Positions 12,547-20,948 of a stretch of DNA of 40,527 nucleotides are shown here, piece by piece. This stretch comes from a virus. The notes beneath the pieces are model-generated. The model saw only the letters and a list, made by a program, of their open reading frames with translations. It was not told the origin of the DNA and did no database searches. Made by a program: the position numbers and the translations under genes. Position 1 is the stretch's first letter; each line of letters starts with the position of its first letter. Where the stretch lies: IMG/VR virus record IMGVR_UViG_3300045007_000065, positions 1-40,527 of that record; one strand, 5' to 3'.

Positions 12547-13170
12547 TTATCTGGTATCAAGAGCATATAATTTGCTGGTATTACCTAGTATTTCGAGCTT
12601 GTACTCTTTCCATCCATGCTTTGAGCCAACATACCTACCAAGAGCCTCTTGATGGGATTGAGATTGATCCATCATACCCTTGAGTAATTTGCATCCTTCC
12701 TTGATGTTTACGTCGATATTGCATAGATCAGATAGGCTATAATTCCATCGTAAATACTCATGGGCTGAAGGATTTATCTGCATTAGGCCATAAGCACAAG
12801 GTATTTTCTGCTTTCCCTTTACTGTATAGCTCATAGCTCTGGGGTTGAAATCGCTTTCCGACTTTATAAGCGCTGTCACCAGCTCGGGTGGAAGATCGTT
12901 TGCAAATGCTTCCCTGTCTATTGCATGAGCTATTCTATCCTTGATGACCGGATCTATGCCGGGTTTCAGAACCTCGATATAGTCCAGGGTTCGGGATGCA
13001 TAGACATACTCGTATTGTGCCTCTTCCTTGCTTTCCTGGTATTGGTTTACCCCGTATGCCACACATGCCAGTATTCCTAGCAGGACAATAAAAAATATAA
13101 ACCTGCCTAGCCGATAGAAAAATGTTCGCTGAGTATGTGCCTTTTCTGCACTTGCTTCGATTAAGCGCAT
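12547..13170 (-). CDS. Membrane-anchored lytic transglycosylase (SLT domain)
   Basis: 207 residues. A basic N-terminus and a transmembrane segment (about 21-41) are followed by a linker and, from about 78, an SLT/lysozyme-like domain. ALIKSESDFNP carries the catalytic glutamate (E105), and AYGLMQINP (126-134) is the conserved GLMQI motif. It cleaves peptidoglycan on the outer face of the inner membrane, so a signal-anchor lysis enzyme is likely. It lies with small genes in a leftward block facing away from the late operon. The start overlaps the preceding 62-residue gene. Confidence 0.88.
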   Translation of the reverse strand: MRLIEASAEKAHTQRTFFYRLGRFIFFIVLLGILACVAYGVNQYQESKEEAQYEYVYASRTLDYIEVLKPGIDPVIKDRIAHAIDREAFANDLPPELVTALIKSESDFNPRAMSYTVKGKQKIPCAYGLMQINPSAHEYLRWNYSLSDLCNIDVNIKEGCKLLKGMMDQSQSHQEALGRYVGSKHGWKEYKLEILGNTSKLYALDTR

Positions 13171-13349
13171 AAATTCTCCTTTCTTTTTGTGATCTTCTGA
13201 ATAAATTCATTCTCATCCTTGGCAACAAATGTACTTCTGGTCTCGTCATTGAATCCATGAAATATGATTCTGTTGTCGTCATCAAGGAACGGGCCAATGT
13301 ATTCAACCCCGTGTTTTTTTGCAAGATAAGCTGCGTATTCTTCGTCCAT
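13161..13349 (-). CDS. Small hypothetical protein
   Basis: 62 residues, acidic N-terminal half (EEYAAYLAKKHGVEYIGPFLDDD) and a short beta-like region. GGAGGACAATATT precedes the ATG, and the stop overlaps the transglycosylase start. A longer frame over the same DNA (12935-13324) lacks a ribosome site and is rejected. No family recognised. Confidence 0.65.
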   Translation of the reverse strand: MDEEYAAYLAKKHGVEYIGPFLDDDNRIIFHGFNDETRSTFVAKDENEFIQKITKRKENLCA

Positions 13350-13370
13350 AATATTGTCCTCCGATATTAT

Positions 13371-13487
13371 TTAGAATCCCATTAAAACACCGATGGCCGT
13401 TGATACTATAAACAGCCATAGTCCGAACGCTAGTGCGATAATGCCCGTCATTATTGTTTCCCGTATTGGTTCTGGTTTGTTCCGCAT
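13371..13487 (-). CDS. Tiny single-pass membrane protein (38 aa)
   Basis: MRNKPEPIRETIMTGIIALA begins a polar N-terminus plus one transmembrane helix (about 13-36) ending MGF. The ribosome site is GGAGG six bases upstream. Its place beside a membrane transglycosylase makes a lysis or holin-like role possible, but size alone cannot show that. Confidence 0.6.
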   Translation of the reverse strand: MRNKPEPIRETIMTGIIALAFGLWLFIVSTAIGVLMGF

Positions 13488-13498
13488 GTATACCTCCA

Positions 13499-13669
13499 TT
13501 ATAGTTTCCTGATCAATTCAATCAGTAAATCTCTATACTTATCATAGAGCACCACACTCTCATAGCATGATAGCTCTAAGGCCTGTCTTTTAAGCCGTGT
13601 GTACTCCTGGAGGAGTATCCATACGATACTATCAAGCGGCTCTGTTTGGATCATTTCACGTGTGATCAT
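13499..13669 (-). CDS. Small helical hypothetical protein (56 aa)
   Basis: 56 residues starting MITREMIQTEPLDSIVW, predicted helical, with alternating charged and Leu/Ile residues (YRDLLIELIRKL at the end). GGAGG precedes the ATG at suitable spacing, and the stop is close to the ribosome site of the next gene. Function unknown. Confidence 0.6.
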   Translation of the reverse strand: MITREMIQTEPLDSIVWILLQEYTRLKRQALELSCYESVVLYDKYRDLLIELIRKL

Positions 13670-13685
13670 GACTTAGACCTCCATT

Positions 13686-14399
13686 TTATTGATTAATTTT
13701 TTTGACTAGATACGCAGCGTCTACAGTCCTTTTTCCTCGGTTAGTGTATCCAATTCTGACACCATCTCTGTTTTTTGCGGTCGGGTTATAGCCAGATGAT
13801 CTATGTATTACTGTATACTCAATTGGTGATTTATCTGGGTTTTTTTGGAAAAATGATAGCGCTTTCCGTTGGCGTGTTATTACCTCGTTTTCTAGTTCTG
13901 GGATGGAATCAATCAGTTGTTTTAATAGTTGTAGTTCGATACATGAGCTGCATTCCTGGTGGTTTTCGAAATGTTCGACAACATCTGTAGAGTATTCACA
14001 TATAAAATTATCCACTCTAGCGGGTTCACCATTTCCCCACAGTGCTGTTTCGGGAGAATCGGATACCCACATATGCGTTGACCACGTAGCACCGCATGAA
14101 CACGTGTGTTTAGTGGTGTGTTTTGTCTCCGTTGCTATATTGTATAAAACAGGAATTTGTAAATCAGTTCTGTTGATTTTTTTTAACCATGTGTTAATTT
14201 TTTCAATATATAGATATCTGTAGAAACATTCTCCCGTTTCATTGGGATTATTCAATATGTTTTGAACAATCGTTTCTGGGTTTGTATCGTTCCAGTTCCC
14301 TTCTGTCATATAGCACGTGAATATTATGCAGCCGTTAGGGAGTAATTTAGTACCGTTAAAATCTTTAAACGCCTCACGAATTTTAATTTCCTGTTTCAT
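13686..14399 (-). CDS. Unknown protein with Cys pairs
   Basis: 237 residues, first gene of the leftward block. The middle part has CSCGATW near residues 98-104 and a second cluster, ECSSC, near 148-152, which could bind zinc. The C-terminal part is basic (YNPTAKNRDGVRIGYTNRGKR). GGAGGTAATAAA precedes the ATG. I recognise no family. As the promoter-proximal gene of the block it could be regulatory, but nothing in the sequence shows this. Confidence 0.6.
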   Translation of the reverse strand: MKQEIKIREAFKDFNGTKLLPNGCIIFTCYMTEGNWNDTNPETIVQNILNNPNETGECFYRYLYIEKINTWLKKINRTDLQIPVLYNIATETKHTTKHTCSCGATWSTHMWVSDSPETALWGNGEPARVDNFICEYSTDVVEHFENHQECSSCIELQLLKQLIDSIPELENEVITRQRKALSFFQKNPDKSPIEYTVIHRSSGYNPTAKNRDGVRIGYTNRGKRTVDAAYLVKKINQ

Positions 14400-14421
14400 T
14401 TTATTACCTCCATTTTTTATT

Positions 14422-14509
14422 CATGCCATTATATAAGCAACCACCATGCCAAGTTTATAAGCACACAATATCACTGAGTAATTACAAATATAACCATGCC
14501 ATAAGCCCA
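14422..14509. repeat. Three direct repeats CATGCCA-n-TATAAGC
   Basis: CATGCCATTATATAAGCA (14422-14439), CATGCCAAGTTTATAAGCA (14445-14463) and CATGCCATAAGCCCA (14495-14509). Read leftward, each carries a CTTATA box that could serve as a -10. They lie just before the leftward gene at 14399 and may be activator or repressor sites. Confidence 0.5.
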
Positions 14510-14748
14510 TAAACTGTAAAGCCCACCGACATATTGTAAACATAACTAGCTGATATTATTACAGACAGGGGTGTCGGACTAACTGTCGGCAATTTTTACT
14601 ATCAGAAACATATAAGTATATCGCTAGGTTACAAGGGCATAATCTGACACCTATCGAAAAACGAAGGAAATGGCTGATAATTATATGTTGTCATAGGGTA
14701 GATTGATCCTAATTGCCAGCCATTGGTTATAATCGCCCATAACTGCCA

Positions 14749-14778
14749 TTGACAAGCTACATGCCAATATTGTAATTA
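14749..14778 (+). promoter_or_regulatory. Candidate late rightward promoter
   Basis: TTGACA (14749-14754), then TAATTA (14773-14778) at 18-base spacing. It is oriented toward the terminase genes and lies upstream of the hairpin trio, which would be in its transcript. Confidence 0.45.
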
Positions 14779-14802
14779 TTCCCCAACGCGTGCGCGTCTA
14801 AA

Positions 14803-14865
14803 TATCACCGCTAGGTGATACCCTGGAGACATACCTCAGTATGTCGGTTATGCCCATGAGGGCAT
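14803..14865 (+). other. Three consecutive tetraloop hairpins
   Basis: TATCACC-gcta-GGTGATA (14803-14820), GACATAC-ctca-GTATGTC (14828-14845) and ATGCCC-atga-GGGCAT (14850-14865). All are perfect, with four-base loops and 4-7 base gaps. None has a T-tract. They could be antitermination or RNA-stability elements, or DNA recognition sites for packaging. Confidence 0.7.
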
Positions 14866-14873
14866 CAAGGCAT

Positions 14874-14893
14874 CTAGACTCCTAGACTCCTAG
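14874..14893. repeat. Short direct repeat CTAGACTC
   Basis: CTAGACTC occurs twice without a gap (14874-14881 and 14882-14889), followed by CTAG. It lies between the tetraloop hairpins and the GC-rich hairpin at 14919-14939. Confidence 0.6.
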
Positions 14894-14918
14894 TATCTCC
14901 CTATATAACCACGTCAAA

Positions 14919-14939
14919 GCCCGCCCATACAAGGCGGGC
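14919..14939. other. GC-rich hairpin before the terminase genes
   Basis: GCCCGCC pairs with GGCGGGC around a seven-base loop. Read leftward it is followed by TTTGACG, so it could be a weak leftward terminator. Read rightward there is no T-tract. Confidence 0.4.
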
Positions 14940-15018
14940 GATAGATATAGCCAAAACTTTGACTCCACCACTTGACAATTATATACCACCTACGCTATTA
15001 ACTAACCATGGAGACGAT

Positions 15019-15528
15019 ATGCTAGATGATTGCGATCGTATGGTTAATCCTGATAACGCCACCCTTAGTCATAGCGAAATCTCAAAACCTAAATACATAG
15101 ATCATTCTTTGACGGTAAAAATGAGAGCTGGAGGCATGACATGTCAAGAAATCGCCGATGTTCAAGGATGTTCAAAGACTAATATCGTTAATGTGTTGCA
15201 AAGATACGATGCCAAAAAGGGAGAAGTCGAGGATTTTAAACGACATAGAGCTGATATTCTGGCGGCTATGCAGCAGAGGATTTTACGAAACGTTACCGCT
15301 GAAGACATCGCGAAAGCTCCTCTAAGCGTCAAATTATTGTCAATGGGTATAGCCTACGACAAGGAAAGGCTGGAGCGTGGCAAAGCAACAAATATCAGTG
15401 TTTCCGCTAAGTTAGAGATGACCGAGAAAGCCTACGAGAAGATGATCCGAAGGAAATATGGAGAGATTATTGACGCTCCAGGAGAAGAAATAAGCGAGGA
15501 CGTAGCTGATATGGCACCTGCTGAATAG
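15019..15528 (+). CDS. Probable terminase small subunit (HTH)
   Basis: 169 residues from MLDDCDRMV. An upstream TTG at 14959 extends the frame by 20 residues but has no ribosome site; GGAGACGAT before 15019 favours the ATG. LTVKMRAGGMTCQEIADVQG and the segment after it form a helix-turn-helix typical of small terminases that bind the packaging site. A helical centre and an acidic C-terminus follow. Its place just before the large terminase gene supports the call, but similarity is limited to the HTH and overall layout. Confidence 0.65.
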   Translation: MLDDCDRMVNPDNATLSHSEISKPKYIDHSLTVKMRAGGMTCQEIADVQGCSKTNIVNVLQRYDAKKGEVEDFKRHRADILAAMQQRILRNVTAEDIAKAPLSVKLLSMGIAYDKERLERGKATNISVSAKLEMTEKAYEKMIRRKYGEIIDAPGEEISEDVADMAPAE

Positions 15529-15814
15529 GCCCATAGATGCAACCATCGTGCCAAAGAAAAAACATCGATCCTGAACCACAAGACAACGTCCAGCACAAGC
15601 CCTATGTTCTTGATATCATTTGGTATGCCGATAATATACATTATGACAAGTTGTGTAAGATATATCCTACATATGTAATATCAAGTAGTTGCGCATGGTC
15701 CCCGTTGCCTGTAGGGTCCGAGGGTAGGGGGGGGGAGTCCGGGGGTAGGCGATTGTAGTGAAGAAGATATGCATATACCCCTCTTTCCAGCGAATATAAA
15801 CAAAAAGGAGGTAA
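15529..15814. other. Gap in the packaging region, no convincing gene
   Basis: 286 bases between the small terminase gene and the next start. A 73-codon frame at 15537 ends in Gly/Arg/Ser low complexity through the G-rich tract and has no ribosome site, so I do not call it. The notable content is the G-rich tract at 15714-15745. Confidence 0.6.
15714..15745 (+). other. G-quadruplex-forming tract
   Basis: Four G-runs (GGG, GGG, GGGGGGGGG, GGGGG) separated by TCCGA, TA and AGTCC satisfy the usual quadruplex pattern on the plus strand. It is by far the most G-rich stretch of an AT-biased genome, between the two terminase genes. Confidence 0.7.
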
Positions 15815-16012
15815 TTGATTATAGATACTCATGGAAGATTTACAGTAGGCGATATGAAGAGGTTTTTAGATGATAAGCCTGATGACGAGTGTATAGCGAT
15901 TGAGAGTTACCATCCTGGCGTGGCTTTGATGTTGAGTTTCACGCCTTACATAGAGGAGAGGGAGTTGAGTGCTAAGGGTAGGAAGTGGGTAGTTATTAGG
16001 GACTGTGAGTGA
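15815..16012 (+). CDS. Small hypothetical protein with TTG start
   Basis: 65 residues. A textbook AAAGGAGGTAA stands directly before TTG at 15815, and no in-frame ATG is available before the core, so TTG is the start. FTVGDMKRFLDDKPDDECI resembles small phage proteins with a 'TVGELxxxLxxxPDD' start, followed by a beta-rich body. Function unknown. The stop overlaps the large terminase start by eight bases. Confidence 0.65.
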   Translation: MIIDTHGRFTVGDMKRFLDDKPDDECIAIESYHPGVALMLSFTPYIEERELSAKGRKWVVIRDCE

Positions 16013-17576
16013 GGTATTTAGAGATATGGCTAGGAAAAGCGAGGAAAACGAAGGTATATCTAATGAGCAGGCCAAATTGGTCTGGAGGCAGTATCCTGAG
16101 ATATTTTTCAAGGATGTGATGGGGTTTACTCCGACGAATCAGCAGTTGGAGGCAAGCAAGCTATTGGCTCGTTTATGTGAGTTGAAGTTTGCGAAGTCCA
16201 AGGGTCTCCGATTGACGCCAGAGGATGAGGCGTTCAGTAAGAAGATAGGCATTTCGATTCATTCCGGTCATGGTACTGGCAAGGATGCGTGGTTGAGTAA
16301 TGTTATATTTTGGTGGATGACATGCTGGTCGTATTCTGAGGGGAGGGTTACGGCTCCAACTGCGAGTCAGATTAAGGATGTTTTATGGAAGGAGGTACGG
16401 CAGTGGAAGAGAAGGAGTCTGTATCCTATTGTGAGGGATACGATAGAGGTACAGAGTGATAAGATATTCAATGTGAGTGAGAAGGGTGAGTGGTTTATCA
16501 CGGCCAGGACTACGAATGCCAGGGCGAGTTCAGACGAACAGGCTGAAACATTGGCAGGTGCTCACAAGGAATATCTGCTGATGGCTGTTGATGAGGCGTC
16601 TGGTGTGCCTGATGGCGTGTTCAAGCCATTGGAGGGTGCACTTACTGGCAGGGTGAACATAGCGATACTTATTGGGAATCCTACCAGGAGTACTGGGTAT
16701 TTTGCGAGGACTCATACGAGCGATAGGGAGTTTTGGATACCGCTGAGATGGGACTGTGAGGATAGTAATATTGATGAGGTGACTGGATCTACAGGCATGA
16801 GGGATTATGTAGACAGGCAAGCTAAAAAGTATGGCAAGGAGAGCAATACTTACAGGGTGCGAGTAAAGGGGCTTCTACCGCTTGCAGATCCTGACACATT
16901 AATACCGTATGACTGGATAATGGATGCGGTTGATAGGGATATAAAGCCCCTGGAGGATTCACCAGAGGTTCTTGGGATAGATGTGGCTGCTGGTGGGTCT
17001 AATAAGACAATAGCAGTTCTCCGCCATGGTCCGGTTATAAAGAGGATATACGAAAAGGATGAGCGGAAATCAGAGTATCTTGCTGATTATATAGCCGGTG
17101 AGTTCGGAGGCGAGAGTTGCCCCGATGTCACGGCGGTTGATATTGTAGGAGTCGGGTGGGGATTCGCTGGTCTTTTGAAAGATAGAGGATTTAAGAATGT
17201 TAGGCCATATGGTGGAGGAGAGAAGGCCAGAGATACAGATAGATTCAGAAATAAGAGGGATGAGGATTATTGGAATCTTCGCCAAAGATTTGAACAAGGA
17301 ACCATATCTATTATAAATGATGACGAACTTATCGGACAACTATCGTCAATAAAATGGCGCCCTGCCGGTGCCAATTCTATCCATGTGGAGAGTAAGAAGG
17401 ATATGAAGGCCAGGGGGATAGAGTCTCCTGATAAGGCTGATGCAGTTAGTATAGCCTATTCTATCCAAGACTTGTCGTATAGGAAGATGGATGGAGAAGA
17501 TAAAGAAGACGAGCGGGCATCAAGGAAAAAGATGAGGGATAAGGTCACTGACTTCTTATCTTGGATGGCGTCATAA
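16005..17576 (+). CDS. terL: Terminase large subunit
   Basis: 523 residues from a GTG that overlaps the previous stop; an ATG at 16026 is the alternative. SGHGTGKD (87-94) is the Walker A of the packaging ATPase and LLMAVDEAS (191-199) the Walker B with its glutamate. ILIGNPTRSTG (221-231) fits the coupling motif. GIDVAAGG (324-331) with D326 starts the RNase-H-like nuclease, with further acidic residues in TAVDIVGVG and DKADAVSIA. It cuts concatemeric DNA and drives it into the procapsid. The DNA has a distinctly G-rich, AGG/GAG-rich plus strand compared with its neighbours. Confidence 0.95.
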   Translation: MSEVFRDMARKSEENEGISNEQAKLVWRQYPEIFFKDVMGFTPTNQQLEASKLLARLCELKFAKSKGLRLTPEDEAFSKKIGISIHSGHGTGKDAWLSNVIFWWMTCWSYSEGRVTAPTASQIKDVLWKEVRQWKRRSLYPIVRDTIEVQSDKIFNVSEKGEWFITARTTNARASSDEQAETLAGAHKEYLLMAVDEASGVPDGVFKPLEGALTGRVNIAILIGNPTRSTGYFARTHTSDREFWIPLRWDCEDSNIDEVTGSTGMRDYVDRQAKKYGKESNTYRVRVKGLLPLADPDTLIPYDWIMDAVDRDIKPLEDSPEVLGIDVAAGGSNKTIAVLRHGPVIKRIYEKDERKSEYLADYIAGEFGGESCPDVTAVDIVGVGWGFAGLLKDRGFKNVRPYGGGEKARDTDRFRNKRDEDYWNLRQRFEQGTISIINDDELIGQLSSIKWRPAGANSIHVESKKDMKARGIESPDKADAVSIAYSIQDLSYRKMDGEDKEDERASRKKMRDKVTDFLSWMAS

Positions 17577-17585
17577 AATTGACTA

Positions 17586-17615
17586 TTGACAAATGTATTT
17601 TATTGTTTATGTTAT
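17586..17615 (+). promoter_or_regulatory. Candidate promoter before the portal gene
   Basis: TTGACA (17586-17591) and TGTTAT (17610-17615) at 18-base spacing lie in the short gap after the large terminase gene. It would drive head genes separately from the terminase. Confidence 0.45.
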
Positions 17616-17634
17616 GTAGCACGAGGTGGTTGTT

Positions 17635-19689
17635 GTGGCTGTGCTTCTAAAGACTAGGAAGTATAAAAATCAACATACCCACATTGTTTATCTGAGGGAT
17701 GATGGTTCTGGTGTAACCTCTGTATCTGAAAAGCATTCTCATTCCATTAATCAAGGCGTGGTGGAGCCTGCCCAGGATGGGCATATCCATGAGGCTGATG
17801 AGTACCCGTTGAAAGATGAGGGTGGAGATCCCAAATTAAAGGATTCAGAAGTTCTTGACAATATATTGACGCTTTATAAGGAAGCTAGAGATATTGAGAA
17901 GGAATCCCGCGATGCTGCGATAGAAGCAGAGGAAATGTATTCCCATAAGCAGTGGGAGGATGCAACTGCAAAGGATCTGGCTACTAAAGACAGGGCAGCT
18001 ATAACTATAAATCAACTAGAGGCAAAGATTGATAACTTATCCGGCTATCAGAGGCAGAACCGTACTGAGATAAGATACATCCCAATGGAAGGTGGAGACA
18101 GTAGAGTCGCAGACATTCTTAATTATGTTGTAAAAGACATTCTTGAGAACTGTTATTACCAGAGGGAGAAAACAAAGGTATTTGAGGACGTATGTGTTCC
18201 GGGACGAGGGTTCTTCAATCATTATGAGGACCGTGATAAGAATATACTCGGCGACGTAGTTGTAGAACGATACGAATGGGATGGTGCAGCTTGTGGCCCT
18301 CACGAAAAGGATGATCTTTCTGATTGCGACTATATAGTCAAGTGGAAGTGGTTTTCGCTTTCCAAGATCAAGGAAATGCATCCCGAAAAGGCTTCACGAA
18401 TTGTACCTGAAGACAAGGAATCCGAAGTACCGGCTAACTCCAGATCCGAAGATTGGGATAAGCGTCATTCAGAATCAAAATCAAGTGGCTGGTCCAGTTA
18501 TGATATGGTTGATGTTGCCAAGAAGCAGTACCGGGTTGTTCAGATCGAGCAGAAAGAGTATCGCAGGGTTAATATTATAGTAAATGCTAATGATGGATTT
18601 GTATTTAATTCTGATGGATGGTCTGATGCTGATGTTAATGCGGTAAAAACTATGCCTGGATTCTCACTTATCCCTCGTGTTACGTTTAGAATGAGGATGA
18701 GTAAGGCTGCTGGTGGCGTTGTTCTAGAAGATTATTACCCGGACCTTGCCGTTCAGGATTTCAGTATTGTTCCAGTGTATGCAAAAAAGAGGGGAAATAA
18801 ATGGTGGGGTAAGGTTGAGGGCGTAAAAGACCTCCAGAGACTGATAAATAAGTCATATAGTCAATTTGTTGACATATTGAATAAGGTAGTTAGCTATGGC
18901 TGGTTCTATGACGAAAACACCTTCGCGGATAAAAAAGAGGAGCAGAAGTTTAAGAATAATGCATCTTCTCCTGGTTTTATATCTAAGTTACAGGATTTAA
19001 ACAGAAAGCCGGTAAAGGAAGAAGGAGTAAAGTTCCCTGCCGAGCTTGTAAATGCGATAAGTCTTTTTTCTCAAAACTTGAGAGAAATAATCAATGTAAA
19101 TCTTGAGATGATGGGTGCGGAAGGAGGGAATCAGTCCGGTATAGCTCTTAGGCAGAAGATTGTTCAGCAATTATTGGGCAACGATTTCATTTTTGATAAT
19201 TTGAGTTTTGCTGAAAAGAAGTTAGGCAAGCTCCTCATATCGTATGTTCAGAAACTGTATGATGCTAAGAGGATAATGAGGGTTCTGATTAATCAGTCTT
19301 ATAAAAATCCCAATGAGGCAGTAACCCTTGGTGGTATTCCAATAGATCAATTTACGGTAGATTCTATTGATTATATCCTAAAAACAACTGATTTAAGCGC
19401 CCATGATGTTAATATCTCCGAATCTCCAGCATCTCCTTCGGCTATGATGAGTAATTTCCTAGCGTTATTAGAGCTAGCTGGTAAGGGGGTTCAGATACCT
19501 CCGTCGTTATTCTTCAAATATGCACCTATACCCGACAAGGATCAGGCTCTTGCGGAGGTTAATGCAATGATGCAGCAGCAGATGACACAGGAAAACAAGA
19601 AGTACGAAACAGAAATAATAAAGGCAAAAATAGCTCAAGAAGGGAGAGGTATGGCTTATAGCTCTTCCCCATTTGATGGAGGGCAGTAA
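17635..19689 (+). CDS. P22-like portal protein
   Basis: About 684 residues. GAGGTGG five to six bases upstream favours GTG at 17635; GTG at 17626 would overlap that site. The N-terminal 60 residues hold three His-x-His motifs (HTH, HSH, GHIH) and may bind metal. From about residue 80 the sequence follows the P22 portal layout: acidic helical start, DLATKDRAAITINQLEAKID, GYQRQNRTEIRYIP, and VKDLQRLINKSYSQFVDI further on. The C-terminal 60 residues are Met/Gln-rich and helical (MMQQQMTQENKK). It forms the dodecameric ring through which DNA enters and leaves. Confidence 0.9.
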   Translation: MAVLLKTRKYKNQHTHIVYLRDDGSGVTSVSEKHSHSINQGVVEPAQDGHIHEADEYPLKDEGGDPKLKDSEVLDNILTLYKEARDIEKESRDAAIEAEEMYSHKQWEDATAKDLATKDRAAITINQLEAKIDNLSGYQRQNRTEIRYIPMEGGDSRVADILNYVVKDILENCYYQREKTKVFEDVCVPGRGFFNHYEDRDKNILGDVVVERYEWDGAACGPHEKDDLSDCDYIVKWKWFSLSKIKEMHPEKASRIVPEDKESEVPANSRSEDWDKRHSESKSSGWSSYDMVDVAKKQYRVVQIEQKEYRRVNIIVNANDGFVFNSDGWSDADVNAVKTMPGFSLIPRVTFRMRMSKAAGGVVLEDYYPDLAVQDFSIVPVYAKKRGNKWWGKVEGVKDLQRLINKSYSQFVDILNKVVSYGWFYDENTFADKKEEQKFKNNASSPGFISKLQDLNRKPVKEEGVKFPAELVNAISLFSQNLREIINVNLEMMGAEGGNQSGIALRQKIVQQLLGNDFIFDNLSFAEKKLGKLLISYVQKLYDAKRIMRVLINQSYKNPNEAVTLGGIPIDQFTVDSIDYILKTTDLSAHDVNISESPASPSAMMSNFLALLELAGKGVQIPPSLFFKYAPIPDKDQALAEVNAMMQQQMTQENKKYETEIIKAKIAQEGRGMAYSSSPFDGGQ

Positions 19690-20051
19690 TGGCTACTATT
19701 GATCTTGGTGTAACGAAGGAACAAAGGGAGCGCTTCGGGCCATATACAATCCTGAGTGCCGTTGTTGCAACAGGTGACAGCGATGTACTGGCGCTCGGAA
19801 ACATCATGAGCGCATTTACCTGGGATATTGTATATGCAGGTGGAACGCTGACAGCAACGAGTATAACATTGAAGGGAAGTCTAGATAATAGCAATTGGGG
19901 AGATCTTGACACATCCACGAATATATCTGGTGAGATGGTTCATATTGTTAATAAACCGGTCAGATATCTTAAGGTAAATTGGGGTACTAGAACTGTAAAT
20001 ACTGGTACACCAGCGGCTACTGTCAAAGTTAGTGGAAGAATAGAATCATAA
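19689..20051 (+). CDS. Small beta-rich virion protein
   Basis: 120 residues, TAATG-coupled to the portal gene. Alternating Thr/Val/Ile strands (TLTATSITLKGSLDNSNWGD) suggest a beta-sandwich, and the DNSNWGDL segment occurs in small discoidin-like or decoration proteins. Its place between portal and scaffold makes a head-surface or portal accessory likely. Identity not recognised. Confidence 0.6.
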   Translation: MATIDLGVTKEQRERFGPYTILSAVVATGDSDVLALGNIMSAFTWDIVYAGGTLTATSITLKGSLDNSNWGDLDTSTNISGEMVHIVNKPVRYLKVNWGTRTVNTGTPAATVKVSGRIES

Positions 20052-20081
20052 AATAAAAAAGGACACGAAGGAGCCTTAAAA

Positions 20082-20945
20082 ATGGAACAGGAAATGACTA
20101 ACGAAGTTCAGGAAACTCCGGTTTCTTCAATGAGCGCTGATGAACTGGCTACGGCCCTGAAGGGACAGCCAATAAATCAGACCGTTGAGGATGAAGGAAC
20201 GCCTGAAAGTAAGAAAACTGGAGTGGACGATAAATCTGCTGAAGGAACTGATACAAATGGAACAGTTTCCAAAGAAGATTTTGATGCTCTTCAGGAAAAA
20301 TGGTCAGCGGCACAGAAGAAAGCCGAGCATCAGGACAAAATGCTTGCCAGACTTGGAACTGAATTGGGACTCTTGAGGAAGAGCACACCCGAAGATGAAA
20401 CAGCAAGATTAGAACAAATCAGGCAGGTTTATTGGGAAGATCCTGTTGCCGGTCATAAGGCATTAGAAGAATGGAGGATAGAGCAGAAAACAAGGGAAAA
20501 TCAAAAGCATCAGGATGAACAAATTGAAGCATATGAGAAAAATAGATCGAATGTTACATCCTGGTCACCTGATTTTGAATCGTCTATTGATGATATGGCT
20601 GAAATTATCAAGCAGGATGGTGTAGATGCAGCATCAATAGAAGCATTCAAAAAGCAACCCTATGTTCTTGATGCAACAACCCTCTATAACTTAAATATGA
20701 GGGCAAAACTCTATAAATCAAATGCCGTTTTACAAGCAGAACTTGAATCACTCAAGAAGGAAAATGAGTCTTTGAAGGCGAAGCCTTCTGAGTTGGTTGA
20801 AAAGATTGAAAAAGCTGCAACTCAGTCAAAAACCATAACGGCTAAAACCGGTGGCGGGAAAACAACAGAAACCATAGAAAATACAAAGCCCGTTTATCGC
20901 ATGTCGAGAGAAGAACTGCAACGGGTATATAAGGGAGGAATGTAA
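20082..20945 (+). CDS. Scaffolding protein
   Basis: 287 residues, acidic and helical, with coiled coils near 75-105 and 225-250 (LQAELESLKKENESLK). There is no globular core, and the C-terminus is short and mixed-charge (YRMSREELQRVYKGGM). This composition and its place right before the major capsid gene are classic for a scaffold that shapes the procapsid and is then expelled. AAGGAGCC precedes the ATG. Confidence 0.8.
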   Translation: MEQEMTNEVQETPVSSMSADELATALKGQPINQTVEDEGTPESKKTGVDDKSAEGTDTNGTVSKEDFDALQEKWSAAQKKAEHQDKMLARLGTELGLLRKSTPEDETARLEQIRQVYWEDPVAGHKALEEWRIEQKTRENQKHQDEQIEAYEKNRSNVTSWSPDFESSIDDMAEIIKQDGVDAASIEAFKKQPYVLDATTLYNLNMRAKLYKSNAVLQAELESLKKENESLKAKPSELVEKIEKAATQSKTITAKTGGGKTTETIENTKPVYRMSREELQRVYKGGM

Positions 20946-20948
20946 AAA

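Larger units (their letters stand above)
14400..14958. promoter_or_regulatory. Divergent control region with no gene
   Basis: About 560 bases between the leftward lysis-type block and the rightward late operon. It holds three CATGCCA...TATAAGC repeats, a perfect TATAAT at 14728-14733, a TTGACA promoter candidate, three tetraloop hairpins, a short direct repeat and a GC-rich hairpin. I found no credible coding frame on either strand. Confidence 0.65.

Noticed and set aside
12935-13324. 129-codon leftward frame
   Set aside because: It overlaps the transglycosylase and the 62-residue gene in another frame, has no ribosome site and no recognisable sequence.
15537-15758. 73-codon frame in the terminase gap
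   Set aside because: Its end is Gly/Arg low complexity from the G-rich tract and it lacks a ribosome site, so it is left uncalled.
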